NCBI GenBank assembly: GCA_002049455.2
Contig: KV919193.1
Coordinates: 1 to 36,252 of the forward strand
Source of the DNA: Porphyra umbilicalis
Lineage: Eukaryota > Rhodophyta > Bangiophyceae > Bangiales > Bangiaceae
Length of the DNA stretch: 36,252 nucleotides
Direction: 5' to 3'
A model generated the notes under the pieces. It had not been told where the DNA came from, ran no database searches, and was given only the letters and a program-made list of their open reading frames with translations. Positions 11,183-21,087 of the stretch are shown here, piece after piece. Position 1 is the first letter of the stretch, and every line of letters begins with the position of its first letter. Position numbers and translations under genes: made by a program.

Positions 11183-12345
11183 CGCCGGGGGAGGGCGCGT
11201 GCACCAATCTGCGAGACCTCCAGCGCAGTGCACCTCGTTGCTGGATCCACCACGAGCCCGTATCCGTCCGACACCAATTCTTAGCAACTGGCCTCTGATG
11301 AAGGCTTAATCTTATCCCCACCGGAAAATAAAAATATGGCTCGCCTCAGGAGAGTCTGGCGGGGTCGGCGGTTTTTTCTGTTTCCGCTAAGGCGCTTCCG
11401 TTCTTCTATGGAAAATGCACCCAAGAAAATGTCTGCACCAGTTCTTGACACAATGATTTCTCATATGAGAACGGCTCGGAATCGCACATTACAGTCAGAA
11501 AAACTTAGCATGAACGGAGTATTTGATCATCTGGAGCCCCGAGTTTCCATCCTTGTGTCGCCTTCGACCACACGAAGGAGCTGTGTGGACAGCGAAGGGA
11601 GCACGTGTAGCTCTAGACGCTTCGCAGACGAGGGGCACATGAGTTGTCGAGGAACCTCTAGGGTCATGAGAGTCAGAGGGTTGCTAAATCAAGACTTTGG
11701 GCGGGGGTCGAGGATAGAGCAGGGGGGAGGGAGGGGGGGAGGCGGCGGGGGAAGGCTGCAGGCCAAGGACAGACGTGGGGACGGGGGGCGCACGGGTGAG
11801 GGAGAAGGGGGGCGGATGGGAAGGGGGGAGGTGGGTTAGGGGGGCTCAGGGGCTATCAGATGGACGATAAAATGATGAGTAAGCCTGTGCTGGTACGCAG
11901 GGAACTGGGACAGGGTTGTGCTGTGGTGATATGAAGGGCGGGGGAGGGGGGGGGCGATAGGTAGCCCTGAAAAACTCGCACAGTACAATGTGACCACGAA
12001 CCTCGGGCTCCAGAGCCTCTCTCATGTGCTGACCACACCTCTTCGTCGACCTTGGCCGAGAAATCGGCCCATACAGCCACTACGGGGCTCCGCGGTGCAT
12101 CGGAGTGACTCGACATCCGGATCCCTGCGGCGAACGCGGGCGGGAGCAAGACGCTCCGATCGGAAATCACTGGAAGGGCTCTGTGGACGCGGAATTGCAC
12201 CGATCCGGCAATGTACTTTTTCCTGCTCTTTTCCAGGGAAACACGCTGTTCTCGTCCAGAAGTGCTCCGTTTGAGGCACACAAGGCATCGTTGGAGAGCT
12301 GATGAGTTCACGAGTCCAGTGGTGTGACTCAGACCGCGCTGATAT
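11183..12345. other. Intergenic region with a G-rich purine tract; no gene seen
   Basis: Moderate-GC sequence without a supported gene. A G-rich tract at about 11698-11840 and another at 11936-11956 contain many runs of three or more G and could form G-quadruplexes. The first ~110 bases resemble an arm of the inverted-repeat element downstream and are listed separately. Confidence 0.4.
11225..11295 (-). repeat. Fragment related to the arms of the 12.5-13.4 kb inverted-repeat element
   Basis: Read on the minus strand, this stretch has GGATCCAGCAAC, also found in the right arm at 13436-13447, and TTGCTAAGAATTGGTG, close to TTGCTAAGAACTGGTG in the left arm near 12458. The order and spacing are diverged. 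It is probably a third, degraded copy of the arm, lying 43 bases after the ABCC stop codon. Confidence 0.45.
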
Positions 12346-12509
12346 GCTTTGTTTATTTTATAAAAATCAGTGAACTGCGCCTTAGGCGGTTCCGGAGCAT
12401 CCCCAGGAACCCGATTTCATATGTAAACACTGTGGATTTCCCACACAACCCCGATTTGCTAAGAACTGGTGCAAGTGTCAAGAACTGGTGACAGACGGAT
12501 ATTTCCCCC

Positions 12510-12617
12510 CAAATCGCTCGTACAAAAACTTGCACGACCCCTCATCAACGCCTGTACGAGGCGTTTTTCTTGCAAAAACATGTTGAAACACGCATACGTT
12601 CGCATGACTGCATTTTG
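12510..12617 (-). repeat. Left inverted arm (inner, well-conserved part)
   Basis: Pairs with 13316-13426 in opposite orientation. Shared words include TTTCAACATGTTTT and TACAGGCGTT. The copies differ by scattered substitutions and a few short indels. Confidence 0.8.
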
Positions 12618-13315
12618 CAATGGCTTTTTGGATGCACCAGAAGCCTCTTTGAGAACGCCTCCTATTCCCTGGCCTTTAGGACAGGGTGCTCTCAAAGTGT
12701 AGTGATGCACACATATATTTAGATCACGGGACTTGCTCTCCGTTTCAGAGATGGCAGTCTGCATTCGTGTCCTCAGGGATCTGAGGGCGTGTCGACGTTG
12801 GAAGGGTCGCGATGACGCTAAAAGCGAATAGAGTTACGTGGCTGAGAGGGACTGTCCTGCCACAAGGGTCACAGGGCCCGGACGGTGCCTGCCCCCCTAC
12901 CACCCCCCACCGCCCCGAGTTGGGCGCGGCGACCGCGCGCAGCGACTACGGGGGTTGAACGCGCCCGCGATGACCCGCGGGTGATCGTGCCTGCGCGCCG
13001 GCTTCTGTTGCGGCGGCCCGTCGGCCTGCCATCTAGCGGCGCGATTAGAGGTGCGCTGCGTGGCGGAGTGAAGGCCCCTCCCGTCGGCGTCGCGCGACGC
13101 TGGCGAGCCGCCGCAGCTGCGGTGCCGGCGGCGGCACCCTTTTCCCCGCCCCACGTTTCCCCCGCCACGGCAACGTGGCTGTACGTGCCCCCGTGCGCGC
13201 TCGCGGCTATGGAGTCGGCCGGCGTGCCCGGTGTCGATGCGTCGCCAAGCGCGCCACCGCCCTGAAGGCAAGGGTATTGCACGCACGTGCCTGGAATGGT
13301 CGTGAGCGACATGGT

Positions 13316-13426
13316 CAAAATGCAGTCATGCAAACGTATGCATGTTTCAACATGTTTTGGTAAGAACAACGCCTTGTACAGGCGTTTACGAGGGGTCATG
13401 CAAGTATTTTTACGAGCGATTAGGGA
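13316..13426 (+). repeat. Right inverted arm (inner, well-conserved part)
   Basis: Partner of the left arm at 12510-12617. The next ~100 bases, including GGGGTTGTGCAAG at 13471-13483, have a weaker counterpart outside the left arm. Confidence 0.8.
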
Positions 13427-13836
13427 GTTCGTACTGGATCCAGCAACTGCGCAGGCCTCACAATGCGTTGGGGTTGTGCAAGACGATGCGTTACCCGAAC
13501 TTACCGAACTTGGGACCTGAACTTGAAAAAACAACTTACACGCTATCAAGTAGTTGCGCGATATGGAGTAGACTTTATTGGTGGGCTACTAAGATGCAAC
13601 CCTGCAATCTGTCGACGGGACAGCTGGTCTCAATTGACCTCTGCCGGGCTGCGCCCGGACGGCGACATCTCAATTGTCGACCCGCACGACCGTCGGGGGG
13701 TCGCGTTCCCTCGTGGTGGCCGCGATCCCCATCCCCTTCCGCCCCGCCCGCGCCTACCAGTCGGCCACCGTCGTCATCGCGCTCCCGTGCGTCTCCTTGG
13801 TTGTTGCGGACCAGACTTCGGACACTGTGCGGCACT

Positions 13837-15033
13837 ATGGTTCGCTACAGCCGTGACCCCCAGAATGATGTGAAGTGTACGTTGCGTTGCAATGTTGGCT
13901 GCTTCGTGATTGTGGGAGTGATTGTTCTGCTGAGTGTGTCGTTGGCCTGGTGGCCCTTGGCCTTGATAGTGTCTGTCATCTGCATGGTGGCTGCGGCTTC
14001 GTGGCTGCCGCATCGCCGCGGTTGTGGTAGTGTCACGCATGCTTTGCGCCATCGGTGTCGTGGGGTCTGGTCATCGCGGTTGGCGCTCTTTGCGTTGTGG
14101 TTCCGTGCGAGTGCCACGGAGGCGACGCATGGCACGTGTGGGCAACCCATCTTCTGCCGAGATGTGGGCGGATGACCCGGCAGTGGGTGGCGCGGACTGC
14201 ACCACTGGGGGTCCTGTTGGCCGACGCCACCGGCCCGCGGTCGTGGTCTTCTCCCGTTCTGCTGTGGCACAACCCGTTCCGGCAAGACTGCTACCGTGCT
14301 GGCATGTTACCAGCCTGTTGCGGGCAGGCGGGAGTGTGCCGCAGCAGGGTTCTTGGCAGTTACCGTGCCCTACCACCAGGCCTCTTTCTGACCATGCCGT
14401 CCTTGTTGTTCTGCTCGGCGCTCCTGTTGCTCTGCCTGTGATGTACTGCCATTGTCTCAACTGCGCACCGACATTTGATGTGCTCTTTCTCCTCTTGTGA
14501 ACGTGTTGTGCTTCACAGCCGTCAAGGCCCGCGGTAGTGACCTACGTGTTCACTTCAAGAACACGAGGGAGTCGGCCGCTGCCCTCAAGGGGCTCGCCCT
14601 TCCCCGCGCCCAGCGCTACCTCGAGGACGTGCTTGTCAAGAAGGACATCATCCCCTTCCGCCGGTACCGGTATGGCGTCGGCCGCAAGGCTCAGACCAAG
14701 AACCACAAGGTGTGCAACGGCCGCTGGCCGATCAAGTCGGTCAACTTCCTGCTCGCCCTCCTCAAGAACGCGGAGAGCAACGCGGAGGTCAAGGGCCTCG
14801 ACACGGAGAAGATGATCATTGAGCACATCCAGGTCAACAAGGCCATGCAGGGCCGCCGCCGGACGTACCGCGCCCACGGTCGGATCAATGCCTACATGTC
14901 GCACCCGTGCCATGTGGAGATGTGGCTGGTGCAGCAGGACGAGTCGGTCGCCCGGGGAGAGTCGTCGGCTGATGGCGTGAAGTCGTCCAAGAAGGTCAAG
15001 CAGACCCGCCTGCGCACGGGCACCCGCGCTTAG
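13837..15033 (+). CDS. RPL17: 60S ribosomal protein L17 (uL22), two exons
   Basis: A core protein of the large cytosolic ribosomal subunit that lines the nascent-peptide exit tunnel. Exon 1 (13837-13876) encodes [13 protein letters not shown] plus the first base of a Ser codon. Exon 2 (14519-15033) continues [18 protein letters not shown] and runs through [23 protein letters not shown] and the [14 protein letters not shown] block to a TAG stop. The spliced product is 184 residues, the usual eukaryotic length. The ATG is fixed by the conserved MVRYSR start. The C-terminal tail is Lys/Ser-rich, as is common. The gene converges on the PAK-like kinase gene. Codon use is strongly GC-ending. This is the most secure identification in the window and shows that the DNA is nuclear and eukaryotic. 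Confidence 0.98.
13877..14518 (+). other. Intron of RPL17
   Basis: A 642-bp intron with donor GTACGT and acceptor TGCTTCACAG. It is rich in T and G compared with the exons. I looked for a box C/D small nucleolar RNA, frequent in ribosomal-protein introns, and found no convincing RTGATGA...CTGA pair. Confidence 0.93.
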
Positions 15034-15941
15034 ATTTTGCGATGGATAAAGTTGGAGCGGGGGTCGAATGGTGAGCGTGTCTCAATCCCGTTGAGTTCTT
15101 CGCTCCATGTTTTTCCGCTGCATGCGCCACCTGCGGGCAGCTGCCCAGCGCTACACACACTGTCTTTGCTTGCGTTTTGTACCCAATGAGCGCCTCATCT
15201 TGACGGACAAGAGGGTACAGGCGTTGTGCCATCCCTGGGCGGTTTGCTCACTGTTGCGCCATCCCACCGCGGCCCGCTTCATTCTGGTCGACAGCCCGTG
15301 GAACTCGACAGTTCCTGTTGTTGTGCTTCATGACAGGGGGCAGGCCGTGTCCTTGACTCCGGCCCTCCCGACGTCACCGCCGCTGTGGCCACTGCCGCCA
15401 GGCGACCCGCTCGCGCCCCAACCCTCCCCCCCAATCCCGTGTGGCACCCCTCCCTGCTGAGACGGCACTCGGTGGGGCTCGGTTCCGCCCGCGACCACGA
15501 GACGCGAAGGCCCTCGACCGCGACACTTTTGCGCGCGGGTATGGAGGAGGGTGGCGACCCCTGCACCTGCACCCAGCGTGATACGTGGTTGCCATTGGCG
15601 CTGGGTGCCGCCGTCGTCGCGTCTCGACCGTAGGGAAACGGAAAGGGATTTTTCCGTCGGCACCCGTGCCTGCTCCCCACTCCCACACAACACATGACTC
15701 TAAATACACGCGCGCGCGCGGCAGACGGCGGGCGTCAATACACCCCCACGGCGGGGCGCGCGCCGCGCCCGCCCGCGCACACGCGCCAACAAAACCCAGC
15801 AGGGCCAGCGGCCCGGCCCGCCCTACCAAAAAAAAAAAAAATAGGCAGCAACTATCATCGGCCACACACCACCACCACCCCTCGCCACATGCGCGGGTAG
15901 CCGCGCCACCCGCCGCCGCTGGCGGCCGCGCGCCCCCCCCC
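15034..15941. other. Intergenic region between convergent genes; no gene seen
   Basis: Holds the 3' flanks of RPL17 (+) and the kinase (-). Open frames on both strands lack any recognisable domain. An alternating CG tract lies near 15710-15720 and an A13 run at 15829-15841, just beyond the kinase stop codon on the other strand. Confidence 0.4.
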
Positions 15942-18613
15942 TTACTTGGCCTCCTCCGTGAGGCGGTAGCGAAAGATGGGCCCCATCTGCTCCTTCTCGC
16001 ACGCCTGCTGGATGAAGGGGTGCTCGAGCAGCTCCTCTGCCGACCACCGCTCCGACGGGGCGAGCGAGAGGCAGCAGCGGAGAAAGTCGGCAAACGTCGA
16101 CGACCAGCGGGAGGGGTGTTTGAGTTTGGGCGCCGGCCGCGTCGACACGAGCGTCATCGCCTTCATCGGCTCGTGTTGAAAGTGGGGGGGCTCCCACTCG
16201 GCCGACTCGAGGGCGACAATGCCGACCGACCAAATGTCGGCCGAGTAGGCGTACTCGGAGCGGCGGATGAGCTCCGGCGCCATCCGTGCGCTCCGGTGGG
16301 GGGGGGGGGGGGAAGGGGAAAAAGAAAGGTGGGCAAACAGGCAAGCACGTGGCGGGCAGTCCCAGGGCAGGTAGCAAAAAAACACGCGCGCAGGCAGGAG
16401 CGAGCAACGACACGCAGAGGCGAGGGAGGTTAGTCCAAGCTGTCGCACGCCACCAGCCGCCGACGCGCGCACCCACGCGCGCACGCAGCGCGCCCACCGA
16501 GACCCCCCCCCCCCCCCCCCCCCCCGAGCAAACCGCAGCAGCTGGACCCAACAAACGTATAGAAAGGGGTGCCAACGACACTATCCCGCACGTTGCGCTC
16601 GTCGGTGAGCTGCGCGCAAAAGCCGAAATCCGCCAACCGCACGTGCCCCGCCGTGTCAATGAGGATGTTGTCGCTCTTGAGGTCCCGATGCAGCCGCCGC
16701 AGGCTGTGCATGTGGGCGAGCCCCCGCAGCACCTCGCGGAGCACGTAGGCAATGTGGGGTTCCTCGAGCAGCAGCCGCCGCTTTTGAAAAAACTCGAGCA
16801 CGTTGGTCAAGCACCCCCCATTCATGTACTCCATGGTGATCCACAGCGCCGCCCCGTGGCGGTACGTCTCGTGGGCCTTGATGAGGTTGGGGTGCCGCGT
16901 CGTGGCCATCATGCGGATTTCCATCTCGACGAGCCGCCGCTCGGCGGGGGAGGACGGCGACACCTTTTTGAGCGCCACCCGCTTGGCCCCCGCCGCCGCC
17001 CGCCGCGGCGCCCCGTTGCGCGGCGTCGGCCGCACGCGCGCGAGGTACACCTTGCCGCACGCGCCCGAGCCGACTTCGCGGAGCTCCTCAAAAACGTCCC
17101 GCGGATCGCACTCCTCGTACACGGGGTGGGCGGGCGCGATCGACTGGCGCGCCGCCGCCACCGCCGTGGCGGCCGCCGTCGCGGCCGCCGCCGCGTCCGC
17201 CACCGCCGACCGCGCGTCGGCGCCGTCGGGCGACGCGGCGGGGGCCTTTACGGGCGGCGCCTTGCCGCCGCCGCCGGCGGCGCCACCGTCCCCCCGCGCC
17301 CCCGGCGGCGGCACATTCTCCGCGTCGGCCACCCCCCCCCGGCGGCGGCGGCGCCGACCGCCGGGGAGCGGAGCTCCGCCGGCTTGGCGGGCAACGTCGG
17401 CAGCCGCAGGGCGGGCAGCGGCGGCGGCCGCGGCGGCGTTGCCGGCGGCGGCGGCGGCGGCGCCGCCGCCGCCAATGGCGACGGCGACGGCGACCGACGC
17501 GGCGGCGGCGGCGGGGGGTGCGGCGACCGGCCCGCCGCCGGCGAACGTGGCGGCCCCACCGCGTCGGCGGCGGCGGCGGCACGCGCGTCCGCGTCGCGGC
17601 GGCGGGCCGCGACGGCGGCATAGGCCGCGTCCCGCTCCGCGCGCATCACCGCCGCCGCCGCCGCACGCGCCGACGCGGGCGTCTGCGGCGCACCGACGGG
17701 GTAGCGGCGGGCGGCGGGGGCGGGGGCGGGGGAGCGGCCGGGCGAGCCGCCCACGGCAACGGCAGCCGCCGCCGGCGCGGGTGGGACGGGCGCCACACCC
17801 CCCCCCTCGGCGGGGGGTGGTGCCCCCCCCCCCCGCCCGCCGCCGCCGCCGGCGCGCCGCCCCCCCCCCACCCCCCCCGACGACCCCCCGCGCGCGCTCC
17901 CGCTCCCGCTCCCGCTCCTGCTGCCGCTCCCGCTCCCGCGCGGCCACGCGCTCCGCGCCCGGCGAGCGCACCGGCGGCGGCAACGCCGGCAGCCCGTGCT
18001 CGAACAGGTGCCACACGGCGGTGGCGGCGGCCGGGTCGGCCGCCATGTCGGCCGCGCCGACCCCCTGCGTCGCGAGCGCCGACGCAATGTGCGACGGCAC
18101 GCCGTCGGTGGCGGTGAGGGCGCCCGCCGCACCAGACTTGACCGACCCCGTGTGGGTGACGCCCATGGGGAAGGACACGCCGACGGGGGTGGAGGGCGCC
18201 GACGAGCCGCCGCCGCCGCCGCCGCCGCCGCCGCGCTCCCGCTCGCGCTCGCCGCCGAGGAGGCCACTCGAGGCGGCGGACGCGCCGCCACCCGGGTGGT
18301 GGCCCCCAAACTCGAGCCGCCGCGCGGGGGAGCGGTAGGCCCCACCGCGGGGCGACGGCGACGGCGTGCCGCCGACGCGGCGGCGACTGCGCAGCGGCGT
18401 GCGGCTGCCGCCGGGGGAGGAGGCGGGGGAGGAGGGCCCACCGCCGGCGGCGGGGGACGGGTGCGGCGGCGGCCGCGGCGACGGCGTGCCGGCGCTGTGC
18501 GGGGAGGGCGCCCCGCCGCCCCCGCCGTCGGCCTCGTCGTCGTGGGTAAAGGCCCAGGGGGAGGGCGTTTTTTTCTTGGCCGACGGCGACAGCAGCTGCC
18601 GGATGCGCTCCAT
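15942..18613 (-). CDS. PAK/STE20-family serine/threonine kinase with CRIB-like motif, two exons
   Basis: Predicted p21-activated kinase, phosphorylating Ser/Thr downstream of Rho-family GTPases. ATG at 18613; exon 1 18613-16557, exon 2 16290-15942, TAA stop; 801 residues as read. Residues 146-158 (VSFPMGVTHTGSV) fit the CRIB pattern I-S-x-P-x-x-F-x-H-x-x-H-V with Ser in place of the second His. They are followed by DPAAATAVWHLFEH, resembling the PAK autoinhibitory segment. The kinase domain has the loop GSGACGKV (about 514-521), VALKK, HRDLKSDN (about 642), DFGFCAQL, then VVGTPFYT-ARMAPEL across the splice. HRDLKSDN and DFGFCAQ favour PAK over MST/GCK kinases. In the linker (about 17350-17860) another frame gives a more natural protein with a helical Ala/Arg segment, bounded by C runs, so two compensating length errors are likely. 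Confidence 0.9.
16291..16556 (-). other. Intron of the PAK-like kinase gene
   Basis: A 266-bp intron with donor GTTTGT and acceptor ACCGGAG on the minus strand. Splicing restores the activation-segment sequence GTPFYTARMAPEL, joining the two halves of the kinase domain at its P+1 loop. It contains a run of 23 C on the plus strand (16503-16525). Confidence 0.88.
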
Positions 18614-20000
18614 GGTGGGGGGGGGGGGGGGGGGGTCGACGGCGGCGGCGCTCCCGAAAGGCAGAGCGGGTGGGTGTGTGGGGGGGGGGTCAAGCGTGTG
18701 GTGGGGGGGGGGGAAGGGGGGGGGGGAAAGCGTGTGGGGGAGATGGCGGCACCGTCGACCGCGCCCGGCGTCGACGCCGTCACCGCCACCGTCAAGGGCG
18801 GGTGGGCGGGCGTGCCGCCGGGCGGGCGGCCGCGCACCGCGACGCGGCGCGCAGACGGCGGCGCGGCACGTGCGTCGACGGTCACGGGCGGCACCACGAC
18901 CGCCACCCGCCCGACGCCACCGTCGCCGCGCGGTCCGGCCGGGTGCGGGAGCGGGTGCGGCGGCGGCGGCGGTTGTGGAACCCCCCCCCCTGCGGCGCGC
19001 GCCCGTCGGCCGCGCGGCGCGGGCGGGGGCGGCGGCGCCCGCCCCGCCCCCCGTGATAATGGTCGCGCCCGTGCGCGTGCGCGCCGCATCCCCCCCGCCG
19101 CACCCGCACCCGCCGCCGCCGCCGCCGCCGCGTCACGGGGGGGTCGTCGGCGCGCGCGCGCGGGGTCTCCCCGGCCGCCCCCGCCACCTGTCATTGCCGC
19201 GCGTGGGCGGGGGGGCGCGGGGGGATGGGGGGGCGGCGGCGCCCGCGCTCCCGCCCCCGCGCCCCCACGCCCGCCGTCGGCCGCGTGGCAAAACGGGGGC
19301 GGCGGGGGGCGCAGCGGCGCGCGCGGGCGCGCCCGTTGCGCCCGCCGCAGCCGCGGCGGGCGCAACGGCGGGGCGGTCACACCCGTACGTGGGGGGGGGG
19401 GGGAAAGGGGGGGGGGCGGGGGCGCCCCCCGAGGTGCGTCGTCGGCAGCGGCGGCGAGCGGCGCGTCGTCTCATACCCCCCCCCCCCGCCCCCCCCCCCC
19501 TCCCCCTCCCAGGTACCCCCCCGCGGGGCCGCGGGCGCGCCAAAACACGGCGAAGAAAAAACAGGCGTGGCAACGGGCGGCGGCGCGGCGCGCCGGCCAC
19601 GGCCACGCCGGTTGTTGTTCCCGCCGCGGCGGGGGGTGGCCGACGGGCGGCCGGCGGGCGGGGGGGCGGCGGGCGGTCGGCGCGCGGCGGGCGGGCGGCG
19701 GCGGGGGGGTGTCCCACCCCGCCACGTCAGCGCGGCGGCAGCGCCCGGCCGCCCGCCGCGGCGCGCGCGCGGGGCGGGGGGGGGGGGGGGGGGGGGGGGG
19801 GACGCCGCCCAAAACGGCCGCGCGGCAAACGCGGCGGACCCGCGGGCGTGGCACGGCGTGTGGCGGGGCGCGGCCGGCACGGCGGCTGTTGGCGGGAAGT
19901 GCGCGCGCCGGGTACACGCCGCGCGCCGGCCCGCGCGCGTGCTGCGGGATGGGGCGTGTGGAGGGGGGGGGGGATTGAAACGGACACAGCGGGTCGGGCG
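18614..20000. other. Very GC-rich region upstream of the kinase gene, with long G runs
   Basis: Contains the promoter side of the minus-strand kinase and several homopolymers: G19 at 18617-18635, just outside the kinase start codon, and G26 at 19776-19801. Long open frames on both strands translate to Arg/Gly/Pro strings and are not supported as genes. An ATG at 18743 (+), beginning MAAPSTAPGVDAVTA, is a possible start of a divergent gene, but no domain follows. Confidence 0.4.
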
Positions 20001-20121
20001 GGTGATCTGGACGCGTGCTCTGTCACGTGCAGCAGAGCCAGACTTTGACGAGTTGAAAGCGTGCATGACGGGTTCATATGGAGCCAAGTGGCACCCAGAG
20101 CAAGCTCAGCGGTTCGGATTA

Positions 20122-20322
20122 CAGTCGATATCCGCTTATGTATCACCCCCACGCACGCGCAGCCATGCAGGAAAAGGTGGGCTACAAACGTCCGCGCCGC
20201 GACCAGAAATAACTTCTCTCCTGCTCCACAGTGGCAGACGGGCCGATTCTGGACATAATTGCTCTCCCAGTTATATGACAGGGTGTCATATAACCGGAGC
20301 GCATATAAGCGGATATTGACTG
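20122..20322. mobile_element. 201-bp Tc1/mariner-type MITE with TA target duplication
   Basis: The ends are inverted repeats: 20122-20139 begins CAGTCGATATCC and the reverse complement of 20305-20322 begins CAGTCAATATCC, with 17 of 18 bases matching. The element is flanked by TA on both sides (20120-20121 and 20323-20324), the target duplication of Tc1/mariner transposases, and CAGT is a usual end for that group. It is too short to encode a transposase and must have been moved in trans. Base composition is far less GC-rich than the neighbouring genic DNA. Confidence 0.8.
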
Positions 20323-20324
20323 TA

Positions 20325-20500
20325 TGGCGGAGAATCTCCGCTAACGCCAAATTATAGCGGAAAGGGGTGCCCAGCGGTCAGATTTATGGCGCGGAATCCA
20401 CGCCAAATGTTGGGATGGCGGAGATCCGACGCTATATTCCGGTGGGATGGCGTGAGATCTACGGCATCCCAACGTTTGGCCGAGCCATATGGCGGAAACA
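20325..20500. repeat. Palindrome-rich block next to the MITE
   Basis: Contains the near-perfect palindrome GCGGAGAATCTCCGC (20327-20341) and a larger inverted pair: 20402-20419 against the reverse complement of 20463-20480, 16 of 18 matching. TATGGCGG-like words recur in both orientations. It may be the remains of one or more further small inverted-repeat elements. Confidence 0.5.
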
Positions 20501-21087
20501 TGCCGCCGCGAATCGAAAGGTCATCTCGAGTGTGAGGACAGGTGACACTTCGACGTGGCCATGTGGTTTCTTTCAATCGCCTGACCAATGACCACAAGAC
20601 ACGCCAGCTGCAACGTCGCTTTCAAAGCCAGCGACCATACATTCCCTCCTCCTGGCACGCCTAGTTAAGACCCCCGTTCTCCGGACTTCTGGGTTGATTG
20701 GTCGATATTGCTGCAAGCACACAAATGAAGATATGTCATTGGATGAACGAGTGCATGCAAGGTTCTTTTTGAAAGGCGTCACAATCCCAGCAAAAGAGTG
20801 CTTCATTGCCACGTTCGAGGCGGTCATCCAATCAGCTTTTGTTCTCACGGCGAACAACCGTTCGATCCTTGTACTTCTTAGCGTCCCTCTGGCGTCGGCC
20901 GCTCAGATCTTCGGTCGGCTCAAAGCTGTTCTCTGATTTGACTTCGGCTGGGGCACAAGCACCAGATGCCCAAGTCACCTGTCCGTCGTATCACGACCAA
21001 GTCGATTGCCAACTCCCCCCCCCGACGCCCGCGCCCACTGCAAATCACGGAGCACTTCATTCGGATATACAGTACGCTCACCACCCG

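Larger units (their letters stand above)
12350..13560. mobile_element. DNA element with long inverted arms and a GC-rich interior
   Basis: The reverse complement of 12510-12617 matches 13316-13426 at close to 90 percent by eye, both beginning CAAAATGCAGTCATGC. Similarity continues outward at lower identity for another ~100 bases on each side. Between the arms lie about 700 bp whose middle (about 12880-13265) is as GC-rich as the host genes, whereas the arms are not. Long arms around host-like DNA are seen in MULE-type and foldback elements, including gene-fragment-carrying Pack elements. The interior has one open frame without an ATG and no recognisable domain. Outer limits are approximate and no target duplication was found. 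Confidence 0.65.

Noticed and set aside
13877..14518. Small nucleolar RNA inside the RPL17 intron
   Set aside because: No convincing paired C and D boxes or H/ACA elements were found by eye.
17996..19978. 660-codon plus-strand frame opposite and upstream of the kinase
   Set aside because: Antisense to the kinase N-terminus, then low-complexity GC-rich sequence; no domain or start context.
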